NCBI GenBank assembly: GCA_013396655.1
Contig: WBMV01001912.1
Span: 693,270 to 757,269, forward strand
Source: Campylorhamphus procurvoides
Lineage: Eukaryota; Chordata; Aves; Passeriformes; Dendrocolaptidae
DNA length: 64,000 nucleotides
Reading direction: 5' to 3'
Part shown: positions 13,968 through 26,525 of the stretch, one piece after another
Numbering within the stretch: the first letter of the stretch is position 1
Layout: every line of letters starts with the position of its first letter
Position numbers and translations under genes: made by a program
The notes under the pieces: model-generated
What the model was told of the DNA's origin: nothing
What the model saw: only the letters and a program-made list of their open reading frames with translations
The model's database searches: none

Positions 13968-14391
13968 TGTTTTAAAGGACGTTTTGTAGCATAGATAGAG
14001 AGTTACTGTATTAGATACATAGTCATTCTCCTTGTATTTGTATGCTGTATTGTGATTGGTGGTGGTTACCCAGTTACCGGTTTCCCATTGGCTGTGTATT
14101 CCCCATTTTCCCATTGGCCGGCTGGTGATGCAATCCCAGCATCATCATGTGAAGCTGGCCACGCCCCAACTGTATTCCCCTCCTTACCTGTAAGCCCTTC
14201 CCCTACTTGCTGCGTTCCGCCCCCAAACTCCTCCCATTTTCCAAGCTCCTCCCATGCTCCCATGAATAAATCAGTTCTAGCCTTCACCCTACATTGGCTG
14301 GGACCCTGTCCTCTCTTTCCTCCGGCATGCGGCACTCCATGGCTCCTCAGTTAGTGGTGCAGGTGTAACCAGGACAAGTCCAGCCATAACA
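13968..14391 (+). mobile_element. probable solo LTR of an endogenous retrovirus
   Basis: This GC-richer island sits in AT-rich surroundings and ends 'cagccataaca'. A TGTT at 13968 and AACA at 14388-14391 would give matching inverted ends for a 424-bp LTR. Three ATTGG boxes (reverse CCAAT) occur at 14055, 14087 and 14113, GC/KLF-type boxes at about 14159 (cacgcccc) and 14217 (ccgccccc), and a poly-A signal AATAAA at 14265-14270. The order of CCAAT boxes, poly-A signal and a short downstream segment is typical of a retroviral U3-R-U5. I did not find a target-site duplication, so the left boundary is uncertain; the core from about 14043 is firmer. No internal retroviral genes flank it. Confidence 0.6.
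14265..14270 (+). promoter_or_regulatory. AATAAA polyadenylation signal of the LTR
   Basis: A canonical AATAAA sits about 120 bp before the LTR end, where an R region would be expected. Its use is inferred from position only. Confidence 0.5.
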
Positions 14392-14667
14392 GATCTGCAG
14401 AGCCAGGACTGTGCTGTGGCCCAGCAGTGAAGTCTGCATCCTAAAGATCAGGGGAGGCAAACCCAAAGTGGTTTGTTTTGTAGTTTGTATGATATTTAGA
14501 AATGTTTCAAAAGACTCTTTAGATATGGTTGATTAGTAATTTATTTTCTAGTAAGTCATTCCACTACTGCCTGATGCTTGTTAATTGGATTCTGACAGCT
14601 TATTATAGAAGGGTATTAATATCACTGATACCTGCAACTAAAAGACATTAGGGCATGATAAACTGAG

Positions 14668-14763
14668 TTGTTTGTTGTGGGGTTGGGCGTTTTTGTTTTG
14701 TTGATGGGTTTTTTGCTTGCTTGCTTTATTTCGTGGAGGTTTCTTTTGTGTTTTATTTTTTTT
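14668..14763. repeat. T/G-rich low-complexity tract
   Basis: Nearly 100 bp of T-rich and G-containing sequence. The open frame through it encodes only hydrophobic low-complexity residues and is not a gene. Confidence 0.75.
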
Positions 14764-15478
14764 AGACATGCATTCCTGAAGGGTGCAAACTTGTTTTCAA
14801 ATACCCCACAGAGTGGGTATTTAAAAAAAAAAAAAAAAGACTCAAAGAAGGCAGGTGAAATATAGAGTCACAGCAGTGCATGAAAATCTAGGTAGTTATT
14901 CTGTATAGTTATTCTGTAGAACTGTATTGCTTTGAAAATTTGTAACTCAAATAATTGTGTTTCTAAATATAACAAAGAATAAACACAGTAATTTTATTTG
15001 TCAAGATAAATTGAAGCATCTTTACATAGTGTGGACATCTTAGTATCTTACTTGAAGAGGCAGTGTTTATTTCTTAGATAATTGGTGCAAATTGAGAGAA
15101 CCTGCGGAACCCAAAGAACACTTCAGATCGATATGTATGACAAGAAATATTAAAATGGCTGCAAAAGCCAAATGTAAGTGAAAGTGTTCTCTTTAGTGAA
15201 GAGCCACAGGTAACTATATTAGGATAGTCAGTATTATGCATTACTAATGATGTTAGTATAATCCCTCTGCTCCTCAATGAACTTGAAATATTAATTTCAC
15301 TTTCAAGAATACACTAAATTTTGCCCATTTAACTTAAACTTCATAATACTAAACATGACTTCATAATAAATAGTAAAAGATTTTTAAGCTTATTAGATTT
15401 GTTCAGTAGGATTTTTTTAAGTATGTAGATTTTAGATTCTACTGATACACTGAGTAGTCAGAGCACAGTATGACAGTT

Positions 15479-15512
15479 ATCTGTTTAATGTAAATATCTG
15501 TTTAATGTAAAA
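15479..15512. repeat. 17-bp tandem duplication
   Basis: The unit 'atctgtttaatgtaaat' occurs twice back to back, the second copy differing only at its last base. It looks like a local slippage or duplication event. Confidence 0.85.
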
Positions 15513-16059
15513 ATTTCAGTGACATTCACAAAAATACAGGACATTTTCATGGATACAAATATGACACTAGATTTTTTTTTTTTTTAAAAATCATTTGGTT
15601 TTGGCTATTAGCAAAAGAATTCTGGATAGAATGTAGCAGCTCTTGCTGGTTTCATTTGGTGTAAATCCAAGGAAATAATTCTGGGTTTTTGTGTGTGATA
15701 GGAACCAAACTTTATCACTCCTCACTCAATAATGAGTCAGACTAGTAAGTTCATCAAAGAGCAACAAGAAATTTCTTTTAAAATAAAAAGCCTAAACTCT
15801 ACTGTTGCTGGTGTGGGGAGATTTTGGTATCTTTAAATATTTACAAGATACAGGGAAAATATGAACTACCATGAAGAAGCCTTCTCAGTCTACTGACTAA
15901 GAACCTGTGAACAGTTTTTGTCCCTATTTTTCTCTGATTCGATTAATTCAAAATTATCCTGGCACAATAAGTCACCTAAACACAAAAGCAAATGAAGACT
16001 TTGCCATGTGATGAATTTGAAATGTCTTGGTAATCTGCTGTTGGGGATATTTTTGTTGT

Positions 16060-16880
16060 TCACAGTTCATTATGAACAAGATTATCAAGCAGTATTAAAG
16101 CATTAGTGTGATGCCTTAGGATGCAGGAATGCAGAAAAAGGCTTCTTTAAGATCAGGCACAATAAACCACCCTAAATCATCTGTCAATCTTGTCAAAAGG
16201 GAATAGGGGTTGCCACTCTGTAATTTTGTTAATTGCCCTTTAATCTTGCACCAATTTACAGCTCTTACCATCCTCCTTTTTTACTGGTAGGGTGTGAGTA
16301 TTATATTTGGATTCACATTCCACCAATAACGTAAATTTAAGGAATTTTTCACTTATAGATACTAATGCCTTTCAACTTTCTAGCTTCAAAGGGTATTGCT
16401 TTTGTCTTACTGGTGTTGCTCCTGATTTGAGTGCAATACTTACAGGTTCTGCTTGTGAGGAGCTCCCAGGACAATCGCTGGCCCACACTATAGAGATGGC
16501 AGCACTTTCAAGCTCTGAGAGGATCTCACCATGGTCCTCCTGTATGAAATAGGTATCTGCCTCAACATATTTAGTTTCAGGAATTATGACTTTTATTCCT
16601 CCCCCCTTACAAAATTTAATTTCAGGCTTCCAATTTTTCCATTAGGTCCCTACTCAGTAAAGGCTTAGGAGAGCTTGGCAAACAGAGAAATTGGTGAGTT
16701 ACCCAGGGATTTCCGAACTTGAATTTCAAAGATAAAAGACAGGTCTTGTTTTGCTCACCCCTGTACCACCAATGACCTTTGCAGTGTCATGACTCAGTTT
16801 CCCGTCCAAAGTCTTTAACAGAATATGTCACTCCTGTATCCACCAAGAATTCAACTTCTTTTCCCAGCTTAGGACTGTAT
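16060..16880 (-). mobile_element. endogenous retrovirus pro-pol fragment (protease to RT N-terminus), decayed
   Basis: On the minus strand this encodes, in broken frames, a retroviral aspartic protease followed by the start of reverse transcriptase. The protease active-site motif LVDTG is read from 16846 down to 16832. Downstream there is a leucine/arginine-rich 'RDLMEKL' segment near 16635-16655 typical of the protease C-terminus in gammaretrovirus-like elements. About 150 bp further, near 16485-16500, a tryptophan-containing segment marks the RT start, followed by a 'LPVKK' motif near 16275 and a 'DLKEAFF' motif near 16150. Frameshifts and in-frame stops interrupt it several times, so it is non-functional. 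No LTR, gag or env is recognised next to it, so it is an isolated internal fragment. Class assignment (class I, gamma-like) is by motif order and is inference. Confidence 0.8.
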
Positions 16881-18426
16881 GCAAATTTAGAAAATGCATT
16901 TAATAAATATAATATTTGACTTGTATAGTATGGATAAACTCTTTCTGTAACTAAAAAAAAATAGGAATTAAGTGGTTATCACATTTAATTCAGAAGTATT
17001 TTTCTCTACTCTTGTCAAATGCTCAGTTTAAGTGGATGCAGTATTTTGAGTGCATGATGTAACAAACTTTAATCCAAAGTTCTTTAAATGGCCTGGCAGT
17101 GCAGGAATGGTTTTCAATATGCATTGTCATTTTTGCAGATAAAAGTCCAACTCACTCTATTTGCATGCACTGAAAATAGAATTAACCTTTGTAGTGTCAT
17201 CTAACAAATATTGAAACTGATATTCAAACCCCTAAAACTTCAGTGGACGTTGGCTTTTTTCTTCAGAGGAAGGGAAATACCTGCCAATTGTCTTCAGTTA
17301 GATTTATTAAAAAAATATTTATCCATCTGGAGGATGGAAGACCAGCTTGGGTAGTTCATCAATGGCACATTATAACTCATCTTGCTGTAAATATATTCTT
17401 AATATCCTAGTATCTGCTTAACAAAATAATTCCCTCTTTCATATGATTACATTGTTCTGTCCTTATAATATTGGTGCTGTGTGTGCTTATCTCCATCATG
17501 GAAACACAGTTAAGTCTGTTGCACTACATAGGGAGGAGAAGGGTTTTTGAATGAGAAGATTAAACATGTAGGTTAGAAAAACTTCAGTTGAAGGACTTGA
17601 CAACAGAAACTGCCATGATGAAAAAAGAATGTAGAATGTGATGAATAGCACATCAGCAACGTGCTGTAACTAAACTTGAAATATGAATATAGATGTTATC
17701 TTAAAAAGAGAGGAGAAGAAAATTAAAGATCAGTCTTAAGTGGATGATGCTGTTAGAATATGAGTTGTATGCCTCTGAACAGATACCACTTAAAAGTAAT
17801 AATTCTCCTGTATTAATACTTAGCAATATAAGTGAGGTATACAGTTAATGAAAAATAAGAACCAAATACATTGCTTAATTTTTTTCATGGACTACTGGAC
17901 AAATGTAATTTTATAACCTGCAAGACAACATAATTTATTATTTCTATTTTACAGCCAATTAAATTTAAACATTGGGAAGTGACATTAGGGTTCTCATATG
18001 AATTCCTTCACCCACACGGTACTGGGAGCTATAAATTAGTGTTATGAGTAATAAAATGCTGGGGTTTGTTTATAATCACAAAAGGAGTTCTATGCATGGA
18101 CAGTTTAGCACTACAAATATTGTCTTACTATATGGTCATATAAAACTAGATATGAAAAATTAGATATGGTTGTTTAGAATGCTGAGGTGCTAAAATTATG
18201 TTTAACTGTTTTGCTGATCTTTTCTTCAAAGTGGTATGGTGAATATAAAATGGAAGTTCGTTACAAGCAGTTCTATGAGGCTAAAAGAACCCTACATTGG
18301 AACAATTGAAAAGTGGAAACAAATTTCCTCAACACTTGCAGAACCACTAGATTTGAATTTGGCTCAAAATAATTTGTCAATAGGCTTTTTGTTACAGAGC
18401 TCCTTTGTGTAACTCATAATCTAATA
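16881..18426. other. AT-rich non-coding DNA
   Basis: No recognisable gene or repeat. The sequence upstream of the retroviral protease fragment does not continue into an obvious gag. Confidence 0.55.
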
Positions 18427-18735
18427 TAGAATCATGGGATATTCTGAGTTGGAAGGGACCCGTAACAATCCTAGAATCCAGCTCCTAGTCCTGCACAGGA
18501 CAACCACAGAAATCACACCATGTGCCTGAGAGTATTTCTTCATGCAATCTGGCAGGCTTGGTGCTATGAGCACGGCTGATTAACACATTGAAGAGAGCTG
18601 ACCCTTAAATGGAGCCCTGTGGAACCACACTAGTGACCAGTCACCAGCCTGATGTATTTATTATAACACTTTGTCCAGAGGGATACTGTGAGTGACAGTA
18701 TTGAAAACTTTATTAAAAATAAATAAGATAAAAAA
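18427..18735 (-). mobile_element. CR1 LINE, internally deleted, antisense
   Basis: The first ~130 bp match the antisense CR1 3' tail ('agaatcatgggatattctga', 'gttggaagggacc', 'cctgcacaggacaaccacag'). From about 18585 the sequence jumps to an internal ORF2 segment ('ttaaatggagccctgtggaa', 'ccacactagtgaccagtcac', then 'gacagtattgaaaacttta'). The intervening ORF2 C-terminal part is missing, so the copy carries a large internal deletion. Confidence 0.88.
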
Positions 18736-21700
18736 GTTTTCACATTTTCTAAATATAAAAGAATCTTTGGTAAGTTTTATCTTATTTTTGCATGCTATTT
18801 AGTGACATAAATGACATAAAGCCAAAGTTCTTTTTAGAACATTAAACAGAATATCTACAAAAGCTTTTCAAAGTGAGATTTTAAAAATTTCTTCACGTGT
18901 TGTGGAAACACTGTGATGTTCTGAGGTATGAGCGATATTGTATATTTCTTTATCATGAAAAACCACCAAAACCTTCACACAAATGAACAAACCAAAAAGT
19001 GCTGAAACAACTAAAGTCATACACTTTTCTTCAGGAACATATGATTTTTGTGTTTGAATTTTTTGTTTTTAACTACAGCAATCTCATATATTGTTTGTGT
19101 TCAGAACCTCATGCATACCATCTGGTATGCAGTCTATACTGAAAGTTTTACTCAATTCTTTTGGAGGCAAATAATATAAGAGTATTTATTTCATAGCATT
19201 AATATAAGGGAAGAAATTAGTAAATAGGAAGAGTTAGCATTGGAAGGCAATTGGACAGGAAACTTTGATGATTAATTAAGGAACTAAGAAATTAAGAAGG
19301 TGAATGTCTTTTTTGTAAGATGACTACATATTGGAGCATGTTCTTTGTGGAGCACATGGTATATACTGTGCGATCATTTTACTTTTATGCAGAAATATAG
19401 GTGTGGTTTTGTTATATTCCCCACAGAACTGCTTTTGGCCTTTTAAGAACCTGATATATGGAAAAGATTAAAGATGTTTGACATCATGATGAAGTAGGAA
19501 AGTTAGCCTTCTAGGACAAATGGAGAGTGTTGGGTTCAGTTCCAAAATGTGTCATCTTTTGGTTCATTAGTATAAGGTATAGCTCAAACTTGAAACTAAA
19601 GCCCTAGAAGTGTGTAAAAGTGAATTGATGTGGGAACATATTCCCTAGTCTTCTGTTGACATGAACGAGTGTCATGTACATTTCCATAAAATAAACACCT
19701 ATGAGCAGCGTGGATCCAAAAACATTTGTTATTCTTTCTTTGAGAACTTCTGGATTCAATATTTGTTTCCTCTGTTTTCCTCTTTCAGCTGTAGGTTAAA
19801 GTGAAAAAGTGGGGTCTATTTTACAGTAAGATAGGATGAAACTAACTCAGTGGAATATATTTAAAATAATTTTATGCTACTTGTGCCAGTAGTTATACAA
19901 CTAGAAAATGGCTATTCATGTCAGTGAAAGCTATTTATCCTGGAAACCTAGAGTTATATATTTGATAAAATATTGCTTAAATTCGATTATCATCTTGTGA
20001 AATATTGTTTTGGCTTCCCAGAGAACTCAGTAACCTATAGTCCAGGGCCATAAGCTAGAATATTTATTGCATATACTTTCTATTTACAGTAAAGCAGTAG
20101 TTTCTTGGAAGACTGAGATTGATTCAAGGCAAGAGATTAACAAGAGGAATATAACTGTTAGTAAATATTTTATGCTTCCCTGATTTTCCTATCTTGTAAT
20201 GGAGAACATTAAATTGCAAACTTCTTCAAAAGAACAAATCGGAGCTTTATGTCTTGCTCCTGCAGAGATAAGACACTCTTTGATGTTATTACCAAGTACA
20301 GAATTATTGCTATTTTAAAACGTTGATTATTCTCCTTTCCTTCTCTATATTGTTACAGACTTTGCCTGTTGTAAATTAAGTTTAAGTATGTTTCACTACA
20401 TTCAAAAATTGGCAAAAAAACCCAACAGGATAAGAAAGTCTTCCAGAGTTTTCTCTCAAGTCAAATGTAATTTTATCTAGACTGAAATTAATGGTTTAAG
20501 ATAAAAATTCCATTACACAGTAGTCTCATGTGATGTTTTTCAAAAAAACACAGTGTCTGTAGTATCATATAACATCATCTTCAAATATATTAATAACTAG
20601 GAAGCATAGTGCTTACATGCTTTGCATGGCTGTTGTATTCCCTTATTTCATCAGAGAAATGTCATTCACCTTTGCACCAAAACAACTCGTTTGTCACTGT
20701 GTAAGCAATACTTTGTATAAATTCTAGTGAAATAGTCTTTATTGCTTCTTAACAAATATTTTTTTTTCAAACACTCAAAGGCAAGTTTTCAGCTGGAATT
20801 CAAATTCAGGGGACTGATGAAACATGGTGACTAGGAATGGACACCACTTTTGGTTTGTCTGGAAGGACATTTTGAGCTTTGGCAGATTTAGGACTGTATT
20901 TTCAAGGTATATGACTTATTCCTTGGTTCTATCTGGTTATGTTTACAAACATGTCTTTCATAAGACATAGGTAAGAACAGCCTTCAGGGGTAGGTGTTGA
21001 AATACTAGTGGAAAAATAGGTGATTTTCCTTTCATTTTTTGATTAGCAGCAAGATATTATGCAAGTTCTTGAATTAAGAGAACCGTTTTCTTGTTTCCTA
21101 TAAACAACATGAATGCAGCTCAATTTTCACACATTCACAGGGTGAATATATCTGTACTTTAAGTACTGGAGTATTTAACTTGAACTATTCAATCTCCTCA
21201 CTGTTAGAAAGAATTGTTACTCTCTATCCAGTGTAGGAGCCTAAAGGAGGCAGAACAGCTTCATATGCTGGCACTGCAAAAGGAGGCAGGTTTCTGGCTT
21301 GAGGGTCTGAAGTGTCCTGCAGACAATCCAACCTTTCTCTGCTATAAAGGGACTCCAATTCTCCACCTTGGATGCCATAAAACAAAAGTTTTATCTTATT
21401 TATCTCAATTATGAAATACTGAAATTGGCAGTCTCTTCCTGGATTACTCTCTTACTGTAAGAGTTTGGTAATCTCCTATAGTTAACTGTGATATAAAAAT
21501 GTAAATAAAATATTTTTATTGCCATTAAATGTGATATGATTCCCCAATTAGCACTGGAATTAACCTATCAATTCTGTTCTTTTATTCAGATGTTAGAATA
21601 ATGTAAACCATGAAGGGTAAAGGGATTTAGTTATTTGCATTTTAATGGGTAAATAACTTTTTCACTGAACATTTTTGACTGTAAAATAGTGTAGTGATTA

Positions 21701-21894
21701 CCAGTCTTATGCATGTATTGTATATGAACAAGGGATACATATGCTAAATAGTAAAATTGAATATTTATAGATATAAATATTTTTATAATATAAACCTAGT
21801 TATTATCACTAAAGATGTTTGTTAATATTCAGAGGTGGATAAATAATGACTAGTAGCTTACACATTGATATTTTTTAAATTTTTTTGGTTAATT
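18736..21894. other. AT-rich non-coding DNA
   Basis: About 3 kb without recognised repeats or genes. The open frame at 21214-21414 lies in a slightly GC-richer patch but has no recognisable domain. Confidence 0.55.
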
Positions 21895-22290
21895 CTGCTG
21901 AGGACCTGACCCAGGCTGAGTCCCACTCACTTAGAAATCCATCTTTCTTTACAGCAAAACATAAAGGGTCTAGTACTTGTAAGATCCTGTACCATCCTGT
22001 CTTTCTCCTGTGGTATACAAGTGGTTCTAACAGGAAGGTGGGCTAAGTGGCTGTGCTGGACCAGGCACAGGTTGTCAAGTTGTCCATGTACAGGATATAC
22101 ATCCATAGAGACTCTGCTTATGTCTGTGTTCCATGATGACCATATTGAAACCTACCTTTTCTCATGCCCAGGTGTGAGGTTGTTCCATAGGGTGCTGATG
22201 TGAATGGGTGGTAAATCTCCCCTCCAGCCTGCATTAGAGGCTATTCCTTCACAGCAGTGCAAATAAATCCACTAAACCTCTTTCTCAATT
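21895..22290. other. GC-richer unassigned segment, possible old LTR
   Basis: The base composition rises against the surroundings and an AATAAA occurs at about 22263-22268. It is followed by 'atccactaaacctctttctc', a layout like the R/U5 end of an LTR. No matching ends or target-site duplication were found. It could equally be unique sequence. Confidence 0.25.
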
Positions 22291-25200
22291 TACCCTGATT
22301 TTTTGTTGGTTTTTGTCTGGTTTGGTTTGAGGTTTTACCCTTTAGTACTATGGAATGTAACCATATAATTTATATTACATCATTTCATGGGGAAGAATGT
22401 GTTTAGTAGACTATCTTAAGATTCAGTATTAACTCTGCATAGCATGCAGCTTTCAGAAAAACGTTTTTGTGAAACAAGAAAATACCTACTAATTTTCTTT
22501 TCATTTGATTCTTATCTATAGTATTGGTGGTCTCAATTAATTTTGAGTTATAAGCCATGGAAAGGTCCACCCACCTGATTTATTTTTACTGCTGACTTTC
22601 AGACAAATTCCATTACTTTATTTTTTTTTTGTGTTTATGACAATGTTAGAGCATTTATTCTGGAGTGATATCTAAAGTAGATGTTGTCAGTACTGTCAGC
22701 ATAAAAAAGACTTTATGAACTGTGTTTTAGTTAAAATATTTTAGGTAGTCTTAATTTACTTATTCACAATGCGTCTTAGTATGGTCATGTAACTTCTTTT
22801 TCCATCTTTTTATTTCTAAGAAAAAAGTCTTTTTAATTCTAACAAAACGTTGCATCTAAAAACCTGAGAAATTTTGATGCTAATAACAATCTATTATTGA
22901 TTTATACAGAGATCTTAGAGATTAATGTTTACTGAGGTAAAAATGAGATCCATGTAATTTTCTGTACATACATTAGTCTCTGTAATGTAAGAAATATATC
23001 ATATGTTTTGACAGAAACCTGTAAAGTCGGGTATGTTTTTTGTTGAGGTCTTCTTGCTAGTTTAGGGTGTGTATTAGGGTTTTCCACAGAAGAAGGTGTT
23101 GCAAAATTCTAGCTTATGTGCTTGGTGAAATATGTTTCTTGCAACAAAAAGGAGCTAATGTTTTCTGTAGTCTGGTATATAGAAAAAATTGTATAGCGGG
23201 AAACAAAGCCATTATTTGTATTTTGAAAATGGTTCCAGTATGCTATCCACTATTTTTTTCCCCTAACACTAATTTAAGAAAGTCTTCAGGATGCACTCTC
23301 CTTATCTTCTGTAAGTAATATTTTTCTTTTAATTATGTGTGCACACGTCTGCACAAGGAAAACTCTACTTAGTGCTCTGACCTTGGTTTTGTTAATTCTT
23401 CAACAGAGCTTTTCAATTGCATGGCCTAAGCTTTCTTACAGTTTTGTTCTGTGAAGGTGTGTGGCTCAGCAACTTGAGCAAAACTGTGTGATCCCCAAGT
23501 CTTTGTACTATAATGTTGAAACTTTATAGTCCCAAAATAATGTGTCCATTAATCACCCAAACTCAAGTAGTAGTGCATCCCTTCCCTGTTGTTGAGACCT
23601 ATCTCAACCAGAGAAGATGAAAAGGTGACCAATAATATTGCCATTGACAGCTGCAATTCATGTGAATTATGGTGAGTTGATTCTGTAAGCTCTTTGTAGA
23701 TTTCTGATGAATTTAGCGGATCTTAATGTCTCAGTATTAGACCCTTCTTATCCTAACTTAAATATTTAAGCTATGCAGACTTCTGCCATCAAGTTCCATA
23801 CTTCTGTGACTGATACAGGTGTGAGTTGCATCTGTAATTATCTCGACAATTTTCTAGTAACTTAAAGTGTATTCTGCTCTTAAAGAGAGAGCTTTGGTCC
23901 TGTCAGGTGTGAAAAAAACCCTACTCTCTTCCTGTAAAAGTTACAGTTGACAGATTTTTATTCAGGTTATCAAACTAAGATTTAGCAAATCAAGGTGTTC
24001 TCTATCATTGGAAAAAAACTTCTGTGGTGGGATGATCTCATTACTAGTCTTTGCATGCCATTTTGTGGACCCTGAGCAGAGTTCTGTGCATGTGTGCTAT
24101 CTCAACCATCTTGAAAAAACAACAAACATCAGCATTGTTTTCAGGAACAATACACTAAATTTGACTAGTATGGCACTGCAGACTAAAAGTCAACATCTAA
24201 TACACCACTGCTCTTTTATTCTTTTTCCTAGCACTGTGTCTGATGGAGGCATATTTGTTTTAGAGATTTCTTAACAGGTGAATTGAACTTCACCCTCATG
24301 TTCTGTTGTCGTTAGTGCATCTTTTCTAAGGGGCCATAAGCTGTGCTTTTGCTGTTTTTGCTTCTTTGCTCTCAAGAAACAAATCCCATGCTATTTCCAT
24401 TTAGATTAACTTGGAGTGGAATAGTATTTTGAGGTTCTTTGTTGGCTTTCATGAAGCAAAAGAAAATTTTATTATCTCCCATCTTATAATACACAAGGTT
24501 AAGGTTTTCTCTTCATGTTTAATCTTGGTTGTACAGCCAGCATTTTGTATTAGGTATACACTTTTTGAAGGAGAAAAGGAATAGAAAATGTGTTTCAATT
24601 TATAGTGGCTGCAGCAGAACATGCATAACTAAAACTATAAGAAATGTTGTAGCATCATTTGTGTACAGAAAGCATAAGGTATGCACAAGGCACTACTTCC
24701 AGGATCTAGTGATCTTGGAAGCATAAATGCATCATTTAAACTTCCGCCATATGCATTTAGTCATTACTAAATTCTGTGTTGTATGATGATTTGCTGCAGT
24801 TAATAATAGCAGAAACTTACCCACAGACAAAAAAAATGGAGGTGAAGTCCAGCTCTTACAAAAATATCTTGATATTTAAATATTTGTATAGTTGGAGTCT
24901 TATTATAAACAAAAGCCCTTGACAAAATAATTTTCTTTTTTCTGCCTTATTTCAAAATGTGCTTCTGATACAACTCATAGTGAGCATATGTTACAAACAA
25001 CTTCTGAGCCAGATGCCTGACACTTTAGGCATGCCCATTAACAACTTTTAATGCATTCAGATGAGACTGTTTAAAACATGTTCTTCTCTTTCTCAAGTTT
25101 TAGTTGTTTTGAGCTGAACTAGATGATGTTAAGGTGAGAAATAATTATGAGCCCAATCTCGTGGGGCACTCAGAGTACTTAATTTGCACTGACTTCAGGC

Positions 25201-26260
25201 CATACTGCCAGGAAAAAAAGCCAAAGAAGCAAAATCTAATGAGATGTGAATACACTAATTAAAAATCCCAAGCCGAAGGGTTGATATGTATAAACAAGAG
25301 TTCTATTTGACACTGCTCTATTTTATTTTTGTTTTTCTGAATATTCCTCTACATCGCTGTGTGGCTTCCAAGTCACCTTTTTTTTCAGTGCTGACAATAA
25401 TGCTTTTCGAGGGGAAAATATTTGGGATTTTTTTGCCCTTTTTTGTGGGTAATGAAACAATTAACCTGTGCCGCAGCAACCTTCAAACTTTTTATGATGT
25501 TTTTTTCTTATCAGGTCTGGTAATTCACTTCTATAGAACCTTGATATATGTGGTTGATATTTTCAATAAAATGGCAAGTCCATGTGGAAACAGATTCAGT
25601 GAAGCATCCAGTCATGAACTTGACCTTTTTTTTATTCTTCTGGTTTGATAACATTTTTACAATATGTGAAACCATTTTTAACTCAGCCAAAGTGACATTT
25701 TTACTTTTCTCATGTACAAACAAAAGTAGAAATGTAATTTCATTGTGCCTTACTTTTCCCATTAACTGGGCTAGACCTTTTCAAATACCTTTTTGGTTTA
25801 TCCAAAGAAAACAAACATTGTTTTCTTAATTCCTGTACAATATTTCTGTACTCTTACATAGATGTAAGAAGTCACACAAAAATGTGACTCTAACCAGCCA
25901 ACTCTTCCTCCCAACACCATTGTAATGACGAACAGACTAATAGTATATACTATTATGCAATATTTATAAAGCATATTTTGGACTGTACCAACTAAATTTT
26001 TGACAGAAAAATTCAGAGAAGATATTATACCAGCCTTCTGCAACTAAATTTATTTAGTTTGTTTTTTATTTATAAGTTGCTACTCTGGAAGTATCTTCAA
26101 ACACGTTTTGCAAAGTTCTGAGATATGTGGTGTCTGGAGAACACCACATCTAATCCTTGCCACTGCTCTTAGGCAGGATCAGTGAGAGCTGCTGTTCAGA
26201 ACTTTGTCTAGTTGGGTGTTTAATATCTGTTCTAGTATTTGATCACCTTCATGGCAAAAG
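22291..26260. other. AT-rich non-coding DNA
   Basis: About 4 kb with no recognised repeat or gene. The overlapping open frames at 25286-26043 on both strands arise from AT-rich sequence and resemble nothing I know. Confidence 0.55.
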
Positions 26261-26318
26261 GTGGGGGTTTTTTTTGTTTTGTTTTTGGGGGTTTGTTTGT
26301 TTGTTTGTTTTCCTTTTT
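26261..26318. repeat. T/G-rich low-complexity tract
   Basis: T and G runs followed by GTTT repeats, directly abutting the CR1 fragment that begins at about 26319. Confidence 0.85.
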
Positions 26319-26525
26319 AGATGCAGTTCTCTTTCAGTTTGCCTGTTACCTATTTTCCTTTCACTGGGTACCAGTGTGTCAAATCTGTCTCGCTTCCTTC
26401 TGGAGTACATAAATGTATGGAGATCCTCCTTGAAGTTTCTCTTTCTGATGCTAAAGAATCCCAGCTCTCTCAGCTTCTCCACATATGACAGATGTTCCAA
26501 GACCTTAACTTCATGTCCTTAAATC
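26319..26525 (-). mobile_element. CR1 LINE, ORF2 C-terminal scrap, antisense
   Basis: The minus strand keeps an open frame whose protein has the CR1 ORF2 end signature: a segment near 'EKLRELGFFSIRKRNFKEDL' followed by a basic 'SRRKRDRFDTL'. Plus-strand landmarks are 'atcccagctctctcagcttc' and 'acatatgacagatgttccaa'. Both the 3' tail and the upstream ORF2 are missing. Confidence 0.8.

Larger units (their letters stand above)
14392..16059. other. AT-rich non-coding DNA
   Basis: Contains a T/G-rich tract at 14668-14763, a poly-A run at 14823-14838 and a 17-bp tandem duplication at 15479-15512. No gene is recognised. Confidence 0.55.

Noticed and set aside
14052..14354. Proline/serine-rich open frames on both strands
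   Set aside because: They lie inside the probable LTR and reflect its GC-rich composition.
19112..19131. 8-bp inverted repeat with a 4-nt loop
   Set aside because: Stems of this size are expected many times by chance in 64 kb.
25853..25888. Two adjacent small hairpins with 6-7-bp arms
   Set aside because: Arms are too short to be significant, and there is no gene context for a terminator or regulator.
25286..26043. Overlapping open frames of 80-120 codons on both strands
   Set aside because: Located in AT-rich DNA, no recognised domain, no start or splice context, and frames overlap on opposite strands. Best explained by chance.
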